From NCBI GenBank assembly GCA_030549205.1, contig JAUKTV010000002.1, positions 1,550,001-1,614,000 of the forward strand: a stretch of 64,000 nucleotides of DNA. The letters are read 5' to 3'. Both the position numbers and the translations under genes were made by a program. The notes below the pieces were generated by a model that saw nothing but the letters and a program-made list of their open reading frames with translations, was not told the origin of the DNA and searched no databases. Below are positions 30,954 through 44,456 of this stretch, in pieces. Position 1 is the first letter of the stretch. Each line of letters opens with the position of its first letter. This DNA is from Apiosordaria backusii. Lineage: Eukaryota > Ascomycota > Sordariomycetes > Sordariales > Lasiosphaeriaceae.

Positions 30954-32890
30954 TCAACCCCTCGCCCTGATGATATCTGCCGCCTTTTCAGCAATCGCGT
31001 ACACGGTCGCCTGGAGAGACGTGCCGCTGATCAAAGGAATGACACTTGCATCCACCACGCTCAGCCCCTTCACGCCATAAACCCTCAGATCAGACCCAAC
31101 GCAACCACCCAGCTTCTCTGGCATCATGGCGCATGTGCCAGACGGATGGGCCAGGCTGGCAAACAAAGCCAATGGATTGGCCTTGAGATAGTCCAATATC
31201 TCTTTGTCAGTCTGGTACTGCACGCCTGGTTGTCTTTCTGTCGGGCCCAGCTTCTGCAGAGCCGGGCTAGCCCAATACTGCCGGGAGCGCCGAACAACGG
31301 CGACGGCAAGCTCTTCGTCGATGGGGTTCATAAACGTGTTGTACTGAACCACCGGCAAGCTTTCCGGGTGAGTCAGATTGAGCGTAACGCTGCCCCTGGA
31401 AAGAGGCTTCAACAAAGGCGATGGGCTCTGGCCGTTGCCACGCAGAGGTTGGGTCGTGTAAGACGATGTGTTGGTCTTGAATCGTTGTGCGAGAATCGCG
31501 CGCTGGGCTTTGAATCCCCGTAAAAGAGCCGAATTCGTGCTGTAAATGGAGGGAAGATACTGTCTTGCATCCTGCGCAAGGAGTCGAGATGCCACAGAGG
31601 CGGCTGCCGAAGACGATAGGACCTGCGAAAGAGAATAGTAGATGATACTGTTGCTGTTTGCGGCTGCGATTGGGCCTGTTTTGTTTGTAAAGTATTCTTC
31701 CCAAACGGTCGCATTGTATGTGGCGTTGTTGGAGATGGAATCAGGGTTGGGAAATGACGGGGTCGAGAGATTGAACCACAACACAACTGTCGCGTGATCC
31801 TGAAAGTTTGCGCCCACAGAAGGCAAGTCCTTCTCAACCTTGACACCAGCTGCTTTGAGTACCGCAGCTGGACCTATGCCGCTCACTTGCAACAAGTGAG
31901 GAGTCATCACAGCCCCTGCTGCCAGAATAACCTCCTTCCGTGCATAGACATTGCGAGCCTTCCCGTCAACACTGGAAACGATCCGCACCCCTCTTGCTCT
32001 CAAACGCTTCCCACGATCAAAAAGCAGCTTTGTTGCTGTCTGACCGATTACAAGACGGAGATTCGTGCGAGTCTTGTTTACCGGGTCGTAGTACGCGCTG
32101 CGTGCAGTAGAGCGGGTCATGTCACGAGCATCGACGGTATTTGGCGTCCAATACGCGCCCGGTCCGAATCCTGAAGATGCTCCTGGTGGAAAGGTAACTC
32201 CGGGTTGTTGCCTGAATCCTTCCCAGATGACGTCTATGTCAGGATACTGAAAGTTGGAAATGTGAACCTGAACGGGCCCCTTGCCATATGCGGAAGCGTC
32301 CCAGGTCATATTCCATCGCTCCACCACATCAGGGTTAGGAGGTGTGAAGTTGGTGCTCTTCTTGAAGTAGGGTAGCAACCCATCCCAACCCCAGCCGGGG
32401 TTGCCCAATTCCTCCCAAGCATCGTAGTCCGCCTTACTTCCACGATCACATCCCATGCCGTTAACGACTGTGGCGCCTCCAACAACAGCTGCCACGGTCA
32501 CGTTGCGGGTAGCATTGTTGAGCTTCGGGTTCGGAGCAGACCGCGGACTGAGTAGAACGCTTGTGTCGACCGCATTGGCATACCAAGGAATGATGGCTTC
32601 GGGCTTGTCGTCAAAGTACCCTCGCTCAATGACCAAAACAGAATCTAGAATGGTGTTAATGTCATTGATGAGACACCCAAGAACGGAACACATTGTAGCA
32701 AATTGTACGTACTGCGACGGTTCTCAGTTAGCCGATTGGCTACCACCAACCCAGATGTTCCGCCACCCACAACAACATAGTCAAAAGTGCTGTCGTCGAC
32801 GGCATGGTGATGAGAGTTTGTCGCAGCAGCGGATCCAATGGCCAAAGCACAACTCAACAAGATCAAACTGGAATGCGACCTGGAACCCAT
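30954..32890 (-). CDS. secreted GMC-family FAD oxidoreductase
   Basis: Exons (complement) 32713-32890 and 30954-32644; one 68-nt intron; 622 aa. A signal peptide (LILLSCALAIGSAAA) precedes the GMC N-terminal FAD fold with dinucleotide motif VVVGGGTSG (~39-47). The first GMC signature region is VVGGATVVNGM and the second is EVILAAGAVMTPHLLQVSGIG. The C-terminal domain has HPSGTCAMMPEKLGG with the conserved His, ending DASVIPLISGTSLQATVYAI. Such enzymes (aryl-alcohol, glucose and choline oxidase relatives) oxidise alcohols with transfer to O2 or quinones, often outside the cell alongside lignocellulose attack. Substrate cannot be told. Many N-glycosylation sequons support secretion. The family and exon structure are clear. 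Confidence 0.88.
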
Positions 32891-35260
32891 ATTGCCGTTT
32901 TATTGACCAAGTCAGCAGTGAAATGAATAGTCGAATAAATTGTTGGACAATGGTGCGAGCCAGCTGAGAGATATATGTCGGGCTAAGCACCACCATTGCA
33001 ACTTTGAATGCATCGTGATGTTGACGAAAAACCACATTGGTCACAATCAGCTTACTGCGTCGGAGGACTGGCCTCTGTTCTGCAGCGAGCGGGGTGATGA
33101 AAATGTGGTAGAGTCGTTCATTGGCTATGCGGCAGTTGACAATGCAGAATCGAACCCAAACTATTGCCGAAACCAGAGCAAGAAGTGACATTCTTGCTGC
33201 TATCTATCAGCAAAATGTGACGCTCTGACTAAGCGCTAGACGTCTATCGATTGTTGACCCTGGTGCAAAGCGAGCTCGGTCAGACATCACAGTAACAGTG
33301 GTATCAGATAAGATTTGCCGTTTAAATGTCAGTCATGTCGGGTGGTGCGTAGACAGGCGTTGAACACACCGAAAGGCAAGCGAGGGAGAGAGGGGCTTGT
33401 GGTGTGTCTCCCATGTTCGTTATATGATCGTGGACATGAAGCTGACAAGACCTAGGATCGGCGATGGCTGAGAATTGTGAGGCGATAGTTCATGTTGCCC
33501 ATGTCAGCTGCCAGAGAATGTTCGATGGCTTCCAGGGCACATTGGCCACAGAGAGCGGCCTGGGGCGTGGGATGGCAAGAACGAGGTGGCCCAAATGTAG
33601 GTGTGTAGTACAATCTGAGTCTTGTCTCCGCGCCATTGTTGTCCAGCGTAACCGTTTCGCGAGGGCTGTCGCAGAATGATCACTGGATATTGGTGGAGGT
33701 TTTGGGGATCATCAGCTGCGCAGATCGAGTAAGCCATGTTGCGTTGTTCAAGATCCGGATGTATGCAGGATCAAATCCACCCTTCCAATACCAAACAAAA
33801 GCACAAAGCAACGGCCGCTTGATGAAGAAGCCAGGTGACACTGAAAACCATCAGCGAGTCGGCAGCGTTCCCTCACATTGAGCTGTGACCAGAACATCGT
33901 GCCTTCCCCTTCTCAAAGTTGTGCGTAGCGATTGTCCAATCATTTAGTGATGCTAAGATGAAATAGGGCAGCAGGCTCCTTCCTTGACAGCCGTGGGCGG
34001 CGGAGTCTTCTCAGAGCCAGAGTCGGGAATCTTTTCTCCTCTCGGACGTGTCTCTTCCAGAAAGTCCGACCTCATTTTACGTTTTCATTTTTACTTCCAA
34101 TCGACTTGCCATTGTCTGAGTGCTCGATTTTGCGGAGTGCAGCGAGATGGTCTGATCTGTCACCAAAAAAAGCAATTCTTCTTCTATCACCCACGGAATT
34201 TCACCAACGAGGCTTGCCCAGGCTTGAGCCATCCCCCACCAAAAATGCCACAAACTCACCGTCGGGTCGCCCCAGCGCTGATTCAGCAGAGATGTCTCGC
34301 CCATTCTTCCTGATAGGTGTGTCCCATCTCGTCCTCCGTCGCACCTGTCGTGAACAGGAGAACAAACTCAGCACACCACCCATTGGCCGGGACCCCAGAC
34401 AAGTCATCCAGAGCGGTCTAGAGCCCAGGGTTCATCCCCGGCTTCATCCGCCAGCGTTCACGGCAGACTCAAACACGATACGGACCATCTTCTACTGCCT
34501 GCGAGCTGCGATCGGCCAGCCACTGGAGCGACACAGCTGCGGTGCCCATTGGACAAGGCCTGCGACAATAACTCTTTTGGGCCAGCGTTTGTCTCATTAT
34601 GGCTGTCCCGACCTCGCACTGTGGCGTTCAGGATGTGCTTTCCGGCCGTCTCGTCGACTCGATCCCCGGCCTCTCGACATTTCCCCATTATCGCCAGTGC
34701 GCAAAACACTCGGCAGCCGCCTGCACACTTATGCGTCTTCAGGGTTGTTGCTGTTGCTTTTGCTGCGACGAGATGATATTCGCCCACATTCACCACCTCA
34801 ACCACCACGTTTCCGCCGTCCCCTGAAAATCATAGCTGCCGCTACTGGTGGCACTGATGCTGACGCCTTCTTCTTCGACACACGCCCCCAGGGCACCCCT
34901 ACCTTGCCTGCCTTTTATTCCATATTTCTCTTGTGTTTCCGCGGCGCTCGACCTCACCCGAAAACACAAGTCAATGACCTCTTCGTTTTCTCCATCTCCC
35001 TCAGAGAGTTCCTTCCGTCCTCATTAGACGTACCTCATCGCCCTACACAATCATCACGATACCGGCCCTCAGACTGTTTGTTCTTCCTCTGCGCTGTTGT
35101 CACGGCCGTCTCCATCTCCACGTGCCGCATACATACCCCCTGAATCCCTTCCCAATCTCGAGTAAGGTTGGCGCCACGTCCAGCCATCAGTCCTTCCGCT
35201 GGGACCCACGGTTCTACAATAGCTTCAACATCTTTCCTCAGGAACACACATCCAACCCAT
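32891..35260. other. divergent intergenic region upstream of phytochrome and GMC genes
   Basis: 2.4 kb with overlapping frames (one open at 34106-35143) but Ser/Pro/His/Arg-rich shadow-like translations. A long C/T-rich promoter and leader for the phytochrome gene is the simplest reading. No gene supported. Confidence 0.4.
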
Positions 35261-38200
35261 ATGTCCTCGCCAGAGCCGGTCGAGAGAGTCTTTCCCATCC
35301 GCCTATCCATTCTTGAGAATTCGCCCTACTTGAGAAATAGTGACGGTATGTGTTTCATGGCCTCCTATCCTTCTTTTATATACTGACCGAAGGTGCTCAG
35401 CTACTGGCGTTGCCCTTTCAGTCGTTCCTGTCCGGACAGAGGACGCTCCAAAGGACAAAGATGCCCATCCTGTAACCATCGTGGAAGCCAAGGGCGCACC
35501 TTCTGAGGATGTCGCCCCTGATCCAGATCCTCAGGTACCCTTGATAATGCCAGAAGCCGTGATGGAAGATGGCCCTGAGGAGACTCTGAAATCTTTAAAT
35601 CCACTGGTCACGGACAAGTTCGAGTATACCATCATGAGCGATGGCTCCCACGCAGTCTTTCAAGGCACTCGAAGGGTCGTTACCCGATGCGAAGATGAGT
35701 TGATTCACATTCCCGGCGCAATTCAATCGCATGGAATGCTAGTGGCTCTAAAGAGGCGAGCTGAAGGGGTCTACATTCCCCGAATTGTGAGCGAGAACTC
35801 CTTTCAGATCTGTCACTTTGAACCCGCGCATATCTTTGCCCTGGACAACTTCAACAAGGTGGTTCCCACCTACCAACGGCCACTGTTTAATACACAGCTC
35901 AGAAGCGTGAGAAGCACTTACGAGATTACGAGGAAGGAACAAGAACCTGTGGTCTTTGATTTTTCCTTCAGTGATCCCGAGGGACTCATCATTCCGTGCT
36001 GGTGCGCTGTCCACTATCTTGGAGGCGAGGTCGACCTGTACATCTGTGAATTTGAGTTGCAGGACAACTCATTGCACCCCATGGCCCCTTATTGGCAGGC
36101 CGATGTCCCACCAAATCCCATCGACACTCTTGGAAGCGATCACATGGATCTTGCCACAGTTTCAAGCATGCAATCCCGCAGTCAACCTGTCATATCTAGC
36201 CCAGATGCCCTTGGCGGAGGTCTTGGTCCCAACGCATCATCCATCGAGGTCGTCAACGTTGCAACAAAGATCCAAAAACAGTTTTCTGACGCCACGTCAG
36301 TCCCAAAATTGCTGGATTCAATCGTTGGAGTGGTTAAGGAACTCTCAAGGTTCAGCCGGGTCATGGTGTACGAGTTTGATCGGGATTTCAATGGCACAGT
36401 TGTCGCCGAGCTCATGGATCCCGCCGTAAGTCACGATGTTTACCGCGGGTTGCACTTCCCACACACAGACATCCCGCCACAAGCACGGCGCCTTTACATT
36501 ATCAACAAGGTCCGTGTGCTATTCGACAGAGCACAGCCGACGGCCCGGTTGGTGGGCAGAGATCGAAAAGATATTGAGACCCCGTTGAATCTCACACACG
36601 CCTATCTTCGCGCAATGTCGCCGGTTCATCTCAAGTATTTGGCGAACATGGAGGTGCGATCCTCCATGTCTATGTCTCTCGAATCAGAGGGAAAGCTTTG
36701 GGGGCTGATTGTCTGCCACTCGTATGGCCCAACGGCAACTCGTGTACCATTCACCGTGCGGGAATTGGCATATTTTGTGGGCGTCTCGGCATCAACCTGC
36801 CTGGAAAAACTGCTCAACGCTGACAAGCTGAAAGCTCGGCGTATCATCGAGACGCTCCAAGACCAAAAGAGCCCAAACGAATGCATCACGGCATCATCAG
36901 ACGAGTTGCTCAAACTCTTCGAGGCGGACTGTGGCTTTCTTGTGGTTGAGGGGGAGGCCAGAACCATTGGGCGACTCGCAGCATATGCCGAGGCGGTAAC
37001 GCTGCTCAAGTACCTGTTCTTCCGAAGATCGAGTAAGATTCTCTTCTCGAGCAACTTCGCTCATGACTTTCAGGACCTCCACTATCCAAGTGGCTTCAAA
37101 GTGATCGCCGGTGTCTTGTACATTCCTTTGTCGGGAACGACTGACGACTGTGTGGTGTTTTATCGCCGTAGTCAGCTTCGAGAGGTTCACTGGGCAGGGA
37201 AACCTTCCCTTACGGGCAAGTTTGGCACGCTGGAGCCTCGCAACAGCTTTCAAAAATGGACCGAAGTGGTGGATGGGACCAGCAAGAACTGGACACCAGA
37301 ACAAGGTAGGTTATTATTTGACCACCTCCCCACCTCCCGACGCAGGACTTCTCTAACATGGAGCAGCCAACCTGGCCGCGATGGCTCAACTTGTCTACGG
37401 CAGCTTTATCAGAGTTTGGCGTGAAAAGGAAACCGCTGTCAAAGAGACAAGGCTCAAACGCCTGCTTCTTCACGATGCATCTCATCAAGGTAGACATCGA
37501 TAACCCATGGTCACATCCCAGCGCTAACTTGTCTACACAGTGAGAACTCCCCTGAATGCCGTCATCAACTACCTTGAAATGGCCCTCGAGAAGCCGCTCG
37601 AGGAGAGTACTAAGCAAGCCCTCACCTCGTCTTATACCGCATCCAAGTCTCTGATCTACGTCATCGACGACCTGCTCAATTTGACAGGGAGTGCGACAGG
37701 GTCAATCCCGCAACTCTCTAATCCATTCGATGTGGGAGTCTGTTTGGAGGAGGCCATGGAGCCTCTGGAGCGGTTAGCAAGGGAGAAAGGAATCGAGGTT
37801 GCCCTGAAACCGTCCACAGGAGCTGTTCGCTTCGTACGAGGTGACCCATCCAGTCTGCAACGGGCGGTCTCCATCCTGGTGGCCAACGCCATTGAGCATA
37901 CAACCATGGGGCGGGTGGTGGTCGAGTGGACCGAGATGCTCAAAAAAACGGAAAGCTGCACAATGCACATTTCAGTGAGCGACTCGGGCCCCGGTCTTAG
38001 CGAGCGCGCTCTCGACGACATGTTTCAGGAGTTTGAACAGGTCCCAGACGAGGATTTTGACGAACTCATGGGCCAGTCGCTGGCACCGAGAGACAACGTT
38101 CTCCGCATCGGTGTCGGCCTGGCCTTTGTGGCTCGTTATGTCAAGCAGCGAAATGGACAGCTGCGGGTGCAGTCAGTTAAAGGACAAGGCTCTACTTTTA

Positions 38201-39523
38201 CCATTGAGGCGCCCTTCTCGGTGGTCTCTCGCGCACCTTCTCTGGCTGCTCGTAGGGATGCATCTCCACTTCCAGCATTGCCTATGCCCGGACGCCCGTC
38301 TGTCTTGGGATCACTGCCGCCCAAGAGGAATGACACTACCCCATCTGGATCGTCAGGGGCAGGCCCAGTGCCCAAGATGGGGGCGTCACCGCCTATTGTT
38401 GCTCCGACACCAAGCATCTCGCCCATGGACACGGCGCGGACACCAACGACACTGTGCTTTACTGTGTTGATCGCCGATGACAATATTATCAATATTCAAA
38501 TCCTAAACCGTCGTCTCACCAAGCTGGGCCACAAGGTTCTCATCAGCCGGGACGGCCAAGAGTGCTACAATATGTTTGCGGCGAATCAAGCAACTACTGA
38601 CTTTGTGTTGATGGATCTCAATGTGAGTTTACTTCCATCCTCCGCCGTGCATATTTCTCTTCTAACCAGACGCTCGTCAACAGATGCCCATCGTCGACGG
38701 CTGGGCCTCCGTCAAAATGATCCGAGAGCTCGAAAACAATAACCCGACCCCATCCCGCGTTGTTCAAGCATGCGGTCGTGTGCCCGTGTTTGCCATCTCC
38801 GGCATGCTCCGCCGGGAAGATGAGCAGCAATACAAAGATGTGGGGTTCGACGGCTGGATGCCCAAGCCTATTGACATGAAGCGGCTGTCAACCTACCTAG
38901 CCGGTGCCGTCGACGTCCCAACGCGGAAGCAAGGCGTCTATCACGAGGCACACTTTGCGATGGGTGGATGGTTCCCAGAGGAAGTTGTACCCCCATTGGT
39001 CATCACTGAACAACAGCTGCAGCCTCCACAAGAAGAGATCGAACCGTTGGAAGAAGACGTCCCGGAGGCAGCGTACATCCCTCTTCCTGTGACCGCGATG
39101 GAGGATCCAAGCGCGTTGAGGGGCGACGACTCTTTTTTCCCGAGCAAAAACTGGGACGAGGCGCCGGTCATGGAGGAGAGATATGATCGGTTGCCCTGTT
39201 CTCCTCCTGTGGATAAGAATGATGTCATCTTGGAACAAATACCTCCTCCCGACAGCGCAGTTGCCATTCAGTCGACGATGAACACGCCCGCAGCTGACAT
39301 TGACCCAGGGTTGTGGAGTCTACAGCAGCCACAGGCACAACCGGCGGAGAGCATTGAAGCTGTGCTTGAGATTGACGATTGTCCTCCGTTGCTTGAGAGC
39401 GCAGCAAAGCCGGCATTTGGTCGGGCACACGCCCAGACACTGGCTGCAAGACCACTTGAGGCAGATCCTTTCTCAGAGTACTGCTCTCAGCCGGAGGTGT
39501 CGAGCCCAGCGAGGACGATTTGA
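35261..39523 (+). CDS. phy: phytochrome-type hybrid histidine kinase
   Basis: Exons 35261-35345, 35401-37305, 37367-37489, 37541-38622 and 38684-39523; introns 51-61 nt; 1344 aa. Red/far-red light sensor of fungi. The N-terminal PAS part has RCEDELIHIPGAIQSHG with the biliverdin-binding Cys (~125). The GAF domain has FSRVMVYEFDRDFNGTVVAE, FPHTDIPPQARR and the chromophore-contacting His in SPVHLKYLANM (~437). A PHY domain ends with PRNSFQKW. HisKA has phospho-acceptor His in DASHQVRTPLNAV (~703), reconstituted only by splicing. The HATPase has LVANAIEHTT and DSGPG (~852). The receiver has LIADDN, phospho-acceptor Asp in LMDLN (~1064) and Lys in MPKPID (~1126). All key residues are present. The C-terminal ~180 residues are acidic and Pro-rich. 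Output is presumably phosphorelay through an HPt protein to the stress pathway. Confidence 0.93.
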
Positions 39524-41819
39524 GGCTTTCTGCTTTTTTACTTTGACTCTTCTTCATGTCATCTCACAGATAAAATAATGATCTCTGTTCATTTGATATT
39601 CGACCAGGGGGTTTCTTGCGGCGTTTTGGTTAGGCTATCTCTTTGTTACAGACACGTGTTGGTGGGAATAAGGCCTGGTAGCAGGCGATTGGAGTGATTG
39701 GTATGGTGAGAAATGAGGAGGAGACGGTATGGAGGTTCAAGATCCGATGTATTCCCTCTGTTCATTTCTAATCCGCAGTTCAACCGGGAGGCATGAGCTA
39801 TCTTCTATTTCGGGAAGTCGGGGGCCATTCATTCTGCCAGCCCCTACCCTATCATGGAGCACACAAGAAAGCATTATATACAGAACAGCACATTGGAGCA
39901 AGCACACTTTTCTTTTTCTTTTTCTTTTCTTCTTCTAGCAACAGAGGCAGGTATAACTAGAGCCGCTTTCTTGGATAGTTTTATCAGGATTATTGAATGA
40001 GGAAACATAGCTTACATAGTTGCCGTGTGTTGACTTTCTGGACTTGCAGTTGCCTGCTTTTTGTCTCCGCTGTGTTAGGGTGGCTATATCGGTATGAGGA
40101 TATGAGTACGTACGTGCCTAAAGTTGTCACTCTGAGAACTTGGACCTGAGGCTGGAGGAAATTCAGGAGGAAATTCAAGGCTGGAGTGGTTACTCATATG
40201 CTCGATCAAAATATAGTGAAATACTTGGATAGATGCACACTTTATTCTGCAATCACAAAAGACTTACTGTCATACTGACAGATAACTTGACCAAATGATA
40301 GCTTACGCAAGTATAGCATAGGTACTAACTATCCCATGCGTTTTTTTTGAAATGGTACATGGGCCTTTTGAACTATTGAATAGGCCTTGAAAGGTCAGGT
40401 AGTATGTAGAAAATACAATCGGACGTCTGTGTCTTATTGTTCCCAGTTACGTAGGTATGCATGTCTCTGGGACCATACACTCAGGATCGTGATAATGTAT
40501 GTGTAGTTGAATTCAAAAACACAGGTATAATTCGCCGTCGAAAAGGGGCATAATTCAAACTGCAAGCAACGCAATACTACCGAGTCGCTAGTCAGGTAAC
40601 CTCCCCAAAAAGATAGAACAACAAGACATGACTTAGGAGGGGAATATAAAAGATAAAAAAACACTACTACTAGATACAAAGAGCCTCCCCCTTTCTCCCC
40701 CCCTATTCCCCACTCCTTCTACCTCCCCTTTTCCCGTCTCCCTCGTGCAAAATCAAACTCCCCCATCTCCCTTCCCCCAAGCCCAGCCTCCATTATACGT
40801 GAGTGTGTTCATGGTTCTCTTTACGCATACGGTATTTGCGTTGTGTATTCTTTCCAGTCAGTACACAGAGCTACCTGTAAACAGAGTGATATAGTAAAAA
40901 GTGATTCGTTCATAGCCCGTTCTCTTCTCTGTCTTTTTTTTTCGTCCTTCTGCACCTGCATGACAACAACCCCTCTTCAGTTCCCTCTCTTCCCACCTCC
41001 AACCAGCCGGAGATGGAAACAACAACTTTTTAACAGTAAATCACAACAAGTTAAAAACAGACACACACCATAATTTGGGGGAAAAACAAAGGTTAAAAAA
41101 AAGAGGTATGTGTGAAAACGTGTGTGTGATGTGATATCTCAAGTTCTGAAACCGACATATAGAAGAAAATAAAAAAAAACAAGAACACAAAAAGTGTATG
41201 TGGTATTAAGGGATCTCCGATCCGCCGTCTCCCCGTCTCCATTTCCCAACGCTTATCCGTCAAAGTAAACAAACACAAAAACAAGAACAATAAAAGAAAA
41301 GTGCGTTTGTTTGAACATGAAACAGTTGAAAAGTAAACAGAAAAAAGCAGAGTGAGGACCGACACCCATGCATGCGAAGCCAACCAGGACACCGACCCGC
41401 ACCCGCATCCAGCTCAAAACCATTCCTTCTCAATGTGAAAACAAAACGAGAAATAACTGAAAAGAAAGATGACCGCTCAGGCTGGGGAACCCATGGTGCG
41501 CCAAGAGCTACAGCGTAGCGCTGTCGTGAATGCTGAAGGTATAAACAGATAAACAAAGGACTCTGAAGAGCTACGAAACCTGAACCTCCAAAACCTTGGC
41601 CATACTGAGAAATTAGACCAGAAAAACGCCGCGGTAAGAGTCGGGGAAAGCCCCAAATGGCTTGCTGGGTTTAACCAGAACAATCAAGACTGGTTTGACA
41701 ATGCTGCTCTTTCAAAGGGCTTGGATTGGCGCCTCGGGGTCGTAGATAGGACGAACAGTATTCCCGACGTCGAGTACTCCGGGCACTTATGGTGTAAGTT
41801 GATTGAGCAGAGCGAGGTC
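39524..41819. other. intergenic between convergent phytochrome and SOM1 genes
   Basis: Low-complexity tracts: TTTCTTTTT repeats near 39908-39940, a C/T-rich run at 40680-40760, A-rich stretches at 41070-41310. No gene supported; mostly 3' UTR and spacer. Confidence 0.4.
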
Positions 41820-44456
41820 CTAGTCCGCCGTGCCGATCGTGTTCGTTCCGTCATCCATACCGAATGCTCCACCGCCAAAGTCGAAATTGCCCACACCATC
41901 ATCGCCGTTGTTGCCGTCGTGGAGGAATGAGTCGAAATCGAAATCGGTCAGGACGTCGTTAGACTGCGTAGGATCGGCAAAACCAAGGGGATATTCCTGT
42001 TTAACGTGTTAGTAGACGGAAAAACGCCGCGGACTTGAAAATACGCACCAATGCGTTTGGATCCATGCCATAGATATTGGCATCTTGATGTTGCGGGGCG
42101 GCAACGGATGGCGCCTGTGGAGGAGGCTGTTGAACAGCAGGCTGGCCGTTGGAAACAACTGGACCGGCATTAATGTTCTGGTTCTTGGCGAAGCTGGCCG
42201 GGTTCGACGGCGTGATGGGCGTCGCCGGTGTTGGCGCCTCCTGCGCAGTCTCGTCGCCGGCAGGTGTGGCCGCGGTGTTGTTGGGGTTGTTATTTGTCTT
42301 CTTCTGCGCGGTCTGAGAATCTTGTCAGCATCACTTCAGGCAAAGGGAGGCACAAGTCTGGAATCCAGGAAATAGCGGCCTACCTTGGCCTTGGAATTCT
42401 TGGTTTCCTTCTTCTTCGGCGCGGGCTTATTTCCTGCCTGTGGGGTGGGGGGGGCGGCGGTGCTCACTTGGGGTGACGATGTGGCGTTGCGAGAGTTTGC
42501 AGCGTTCGCCGCAGCGTTGGGCGCCGATGGGGGACCCATGGTTCGCTGCGCCTGTGTTGGTGTTCCTTGGACTTGAGGAGGAGGTCCTTGGCCGGGAATT
42601 TGGCCATTAGGGCCGCCTGGTTGCCACTGCATTCCTGGACCCTGGATACCCTGCCCCTGGCGTTGTGCCATCATCTGCTGGTGAGCCAGCTGGGGGTTGA
42701 AGGGCTGATTCGGGTGAGAGTTCGGGGGGCGCATTCCGGCACCGTTCATCTGCATGTTCATAAACTGCGGACCGTTGGGGACCATGTTGGTGCCGTCCAT
42801 GAAGTTCATCGCGTTCGGGGAGCTTCGGGACTGTACTGCTCCATCAGGAAGGGGGGAGCCACCCATGTTGGCAGCGTTGTTCATCTGCTGGGCGCGCTTC
42901 ATCTGCTCGGGGTTGGGAGAAGCACCACTTCGGCCCCCTGGCGGGGAAGTGCCTTGCTGGAAGCCTTGAGCATTGGGTCCTGGCGGTCCGCCTGGCGGTC
43001 CGTCAGGACGAGGCATGTTGTTGGTACCAAGATCCTGTTCTTGCCGAGCCATCATCAGCCGCTTCTTATTTTGCTGCTCGAGCAGCATCAACTGCATCTG
43101 GTAGTCTTGGAGCGCATGATTGCTCCCGCCGGTCGCTTGCCCGTTGCCTTGAACTGGTCTCATGCCGCCCGGGCCCATCTCGTTGGGATTGTAGTATTGG
43201 TTGAGAGTCGGGGCGTCGGGACCTTGGGGGACCATCGGAGAGCCCTGGCCTTGCGGACCGACGGCGTTTGCCATGGGTTTATTGGGCATCTGATTGCCAT
43301 GGTGCTGCTGGAGGTTAGCCGAGTACGTGGCAAGAGACTTTGCTTGTACGTGTGGAGAGGCAGAGATGAAGGCCTGGAGCTGGTCAGGATTCAGCTGCGT
43401 TGGGTTGATGCCATTTTGAAGCAGTAGTGCTCGTGCTGACTCGGGGCCGTTTCCTACCTGCTGCTGACCCGGCATGCCCTGCGGTCTCCCGTTCGGCATC
43501 ATGACGCCTGGTTGGGGATTAAAGGGGGCACCGCCGTCTAGGCGCGGTCTCTTGGATGGCGATGGTGCATTCTCGGCTGACGCTGGCGATCCCGGCCTCA
43601 CCCGGTTGCCTTCCATGTCGGAGGGGTCTCGCTGCATCTGGCCGGCAACCTTATTTTGCTGGAGCATCTGCATCGTTTGAGGGCTATCAAGTCATGGATC
43701 AGTCACTGTCTATGTGTTTCCGGGGGGGAAGAGGGGGGTAGGGCGCAAACATACTTTTGGTTGTTGGCCATCGCGGCTCTCTGGAGATTGTTCCCTGGCT
43801 TGACGCCCATGTTCATGGCACCATTTTGCATGCGCAGCATGTGCTGCTGATACTGCTGCTGAGCATATGCGCCGTCGGGACGCATGTTGCGCAATAGGTC
43901 TCGTTGTTGTTCTTGCTTCAAGCGAGATTGTTGCTGTGATCACGTTAGCCAAGTGCTGCTAGGTGGAGGGCAGTGCCTCTAGAGAAGACACAGGTCATCG
44001 TACCTGAGTATGCTGAACATATTGGTTGACGACCTGGCCGGTGTGGCCGGAAACCTTTTGGTGCGAAAACATGGTCCAGAAAAGAGAAAACCAATCAAAC
44101 AAGAAGCAGCTGTCATGGGCTGCCATGGGCACGTTAGGCGCAGGCAGATCGTCTGGTCGCTTATCGAGCAGGTCTTTCGAGTCTGTATCCATGGGATCAT
44201 CGCCGAGGCCGTTGCTGTGCCCTGGGCTTGGCTTCTTGACGTTGATCTCATTGTCGGCCTGGAGGACAGCACGGGCACATTCCCACATGCCCGAGCGAAT
44301 GAAGTACTCGTAGATGTACGTGTTGAGCAACGTCCTATGTTGTCCGTCGGGGCCGTGACGTTGGGCGGCTTGGGGCGCGAGGCCGCCATTATTCATCATG
44401 TTCATAGGAGCGTTGACCGGGCCGCCCATGCCTGCCATGTTGGCCATGTTGTTCAT
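41820..44456 (-). CDS. som1: LisH-domain transcriptional regulator, SOM1/Flo8 type
   Basis: Exons (complement) 44004-44456, 43755-43933, 42384-43683, 42049-42312 and 41820-41996; introns 52-71 nt; 790 aa. A LisH dimerisation motif (LLNTYIYEYFIRSGMWECAR, residues ~40-62) near the N-terminus is followed by NGLGDDPMDTDSKDLLDKRP and FLFDWFSLFWTMF. A long Gln/Asn/Pro/Met/Gly-rich disordered region contains a basic cluster SPSKRPRLDGG that may be a nuclear signal, and an acidic C-terminus has DVLTDFDFDSFLHDG. This is the layout of the SomA/Som1/Flo8 co-regulator that acts with a homeodomain-type partner downstream of cAMP/PKA in adhesion, development and hyphal growth. The start is the ATG opening the Met/Asn/Gly-rich N-terminus. 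Confidence 0.88.

Noticed and set aside
34106..35143. 345-codon open frame upstream of the phytochrome gene
   Set aside because: The translation is Arg/Ser/Pro/His-rich shadow-like sequence with no motif, and it lies in a C/T-rich promoter and leader region.
42567..43427. 286-codon plus-strand frame opposite som1
   Set aside because: Antisense shadow of the Gln/Pro/Met-rich som1 exon 3; its length follows from codon bias on the real strand.
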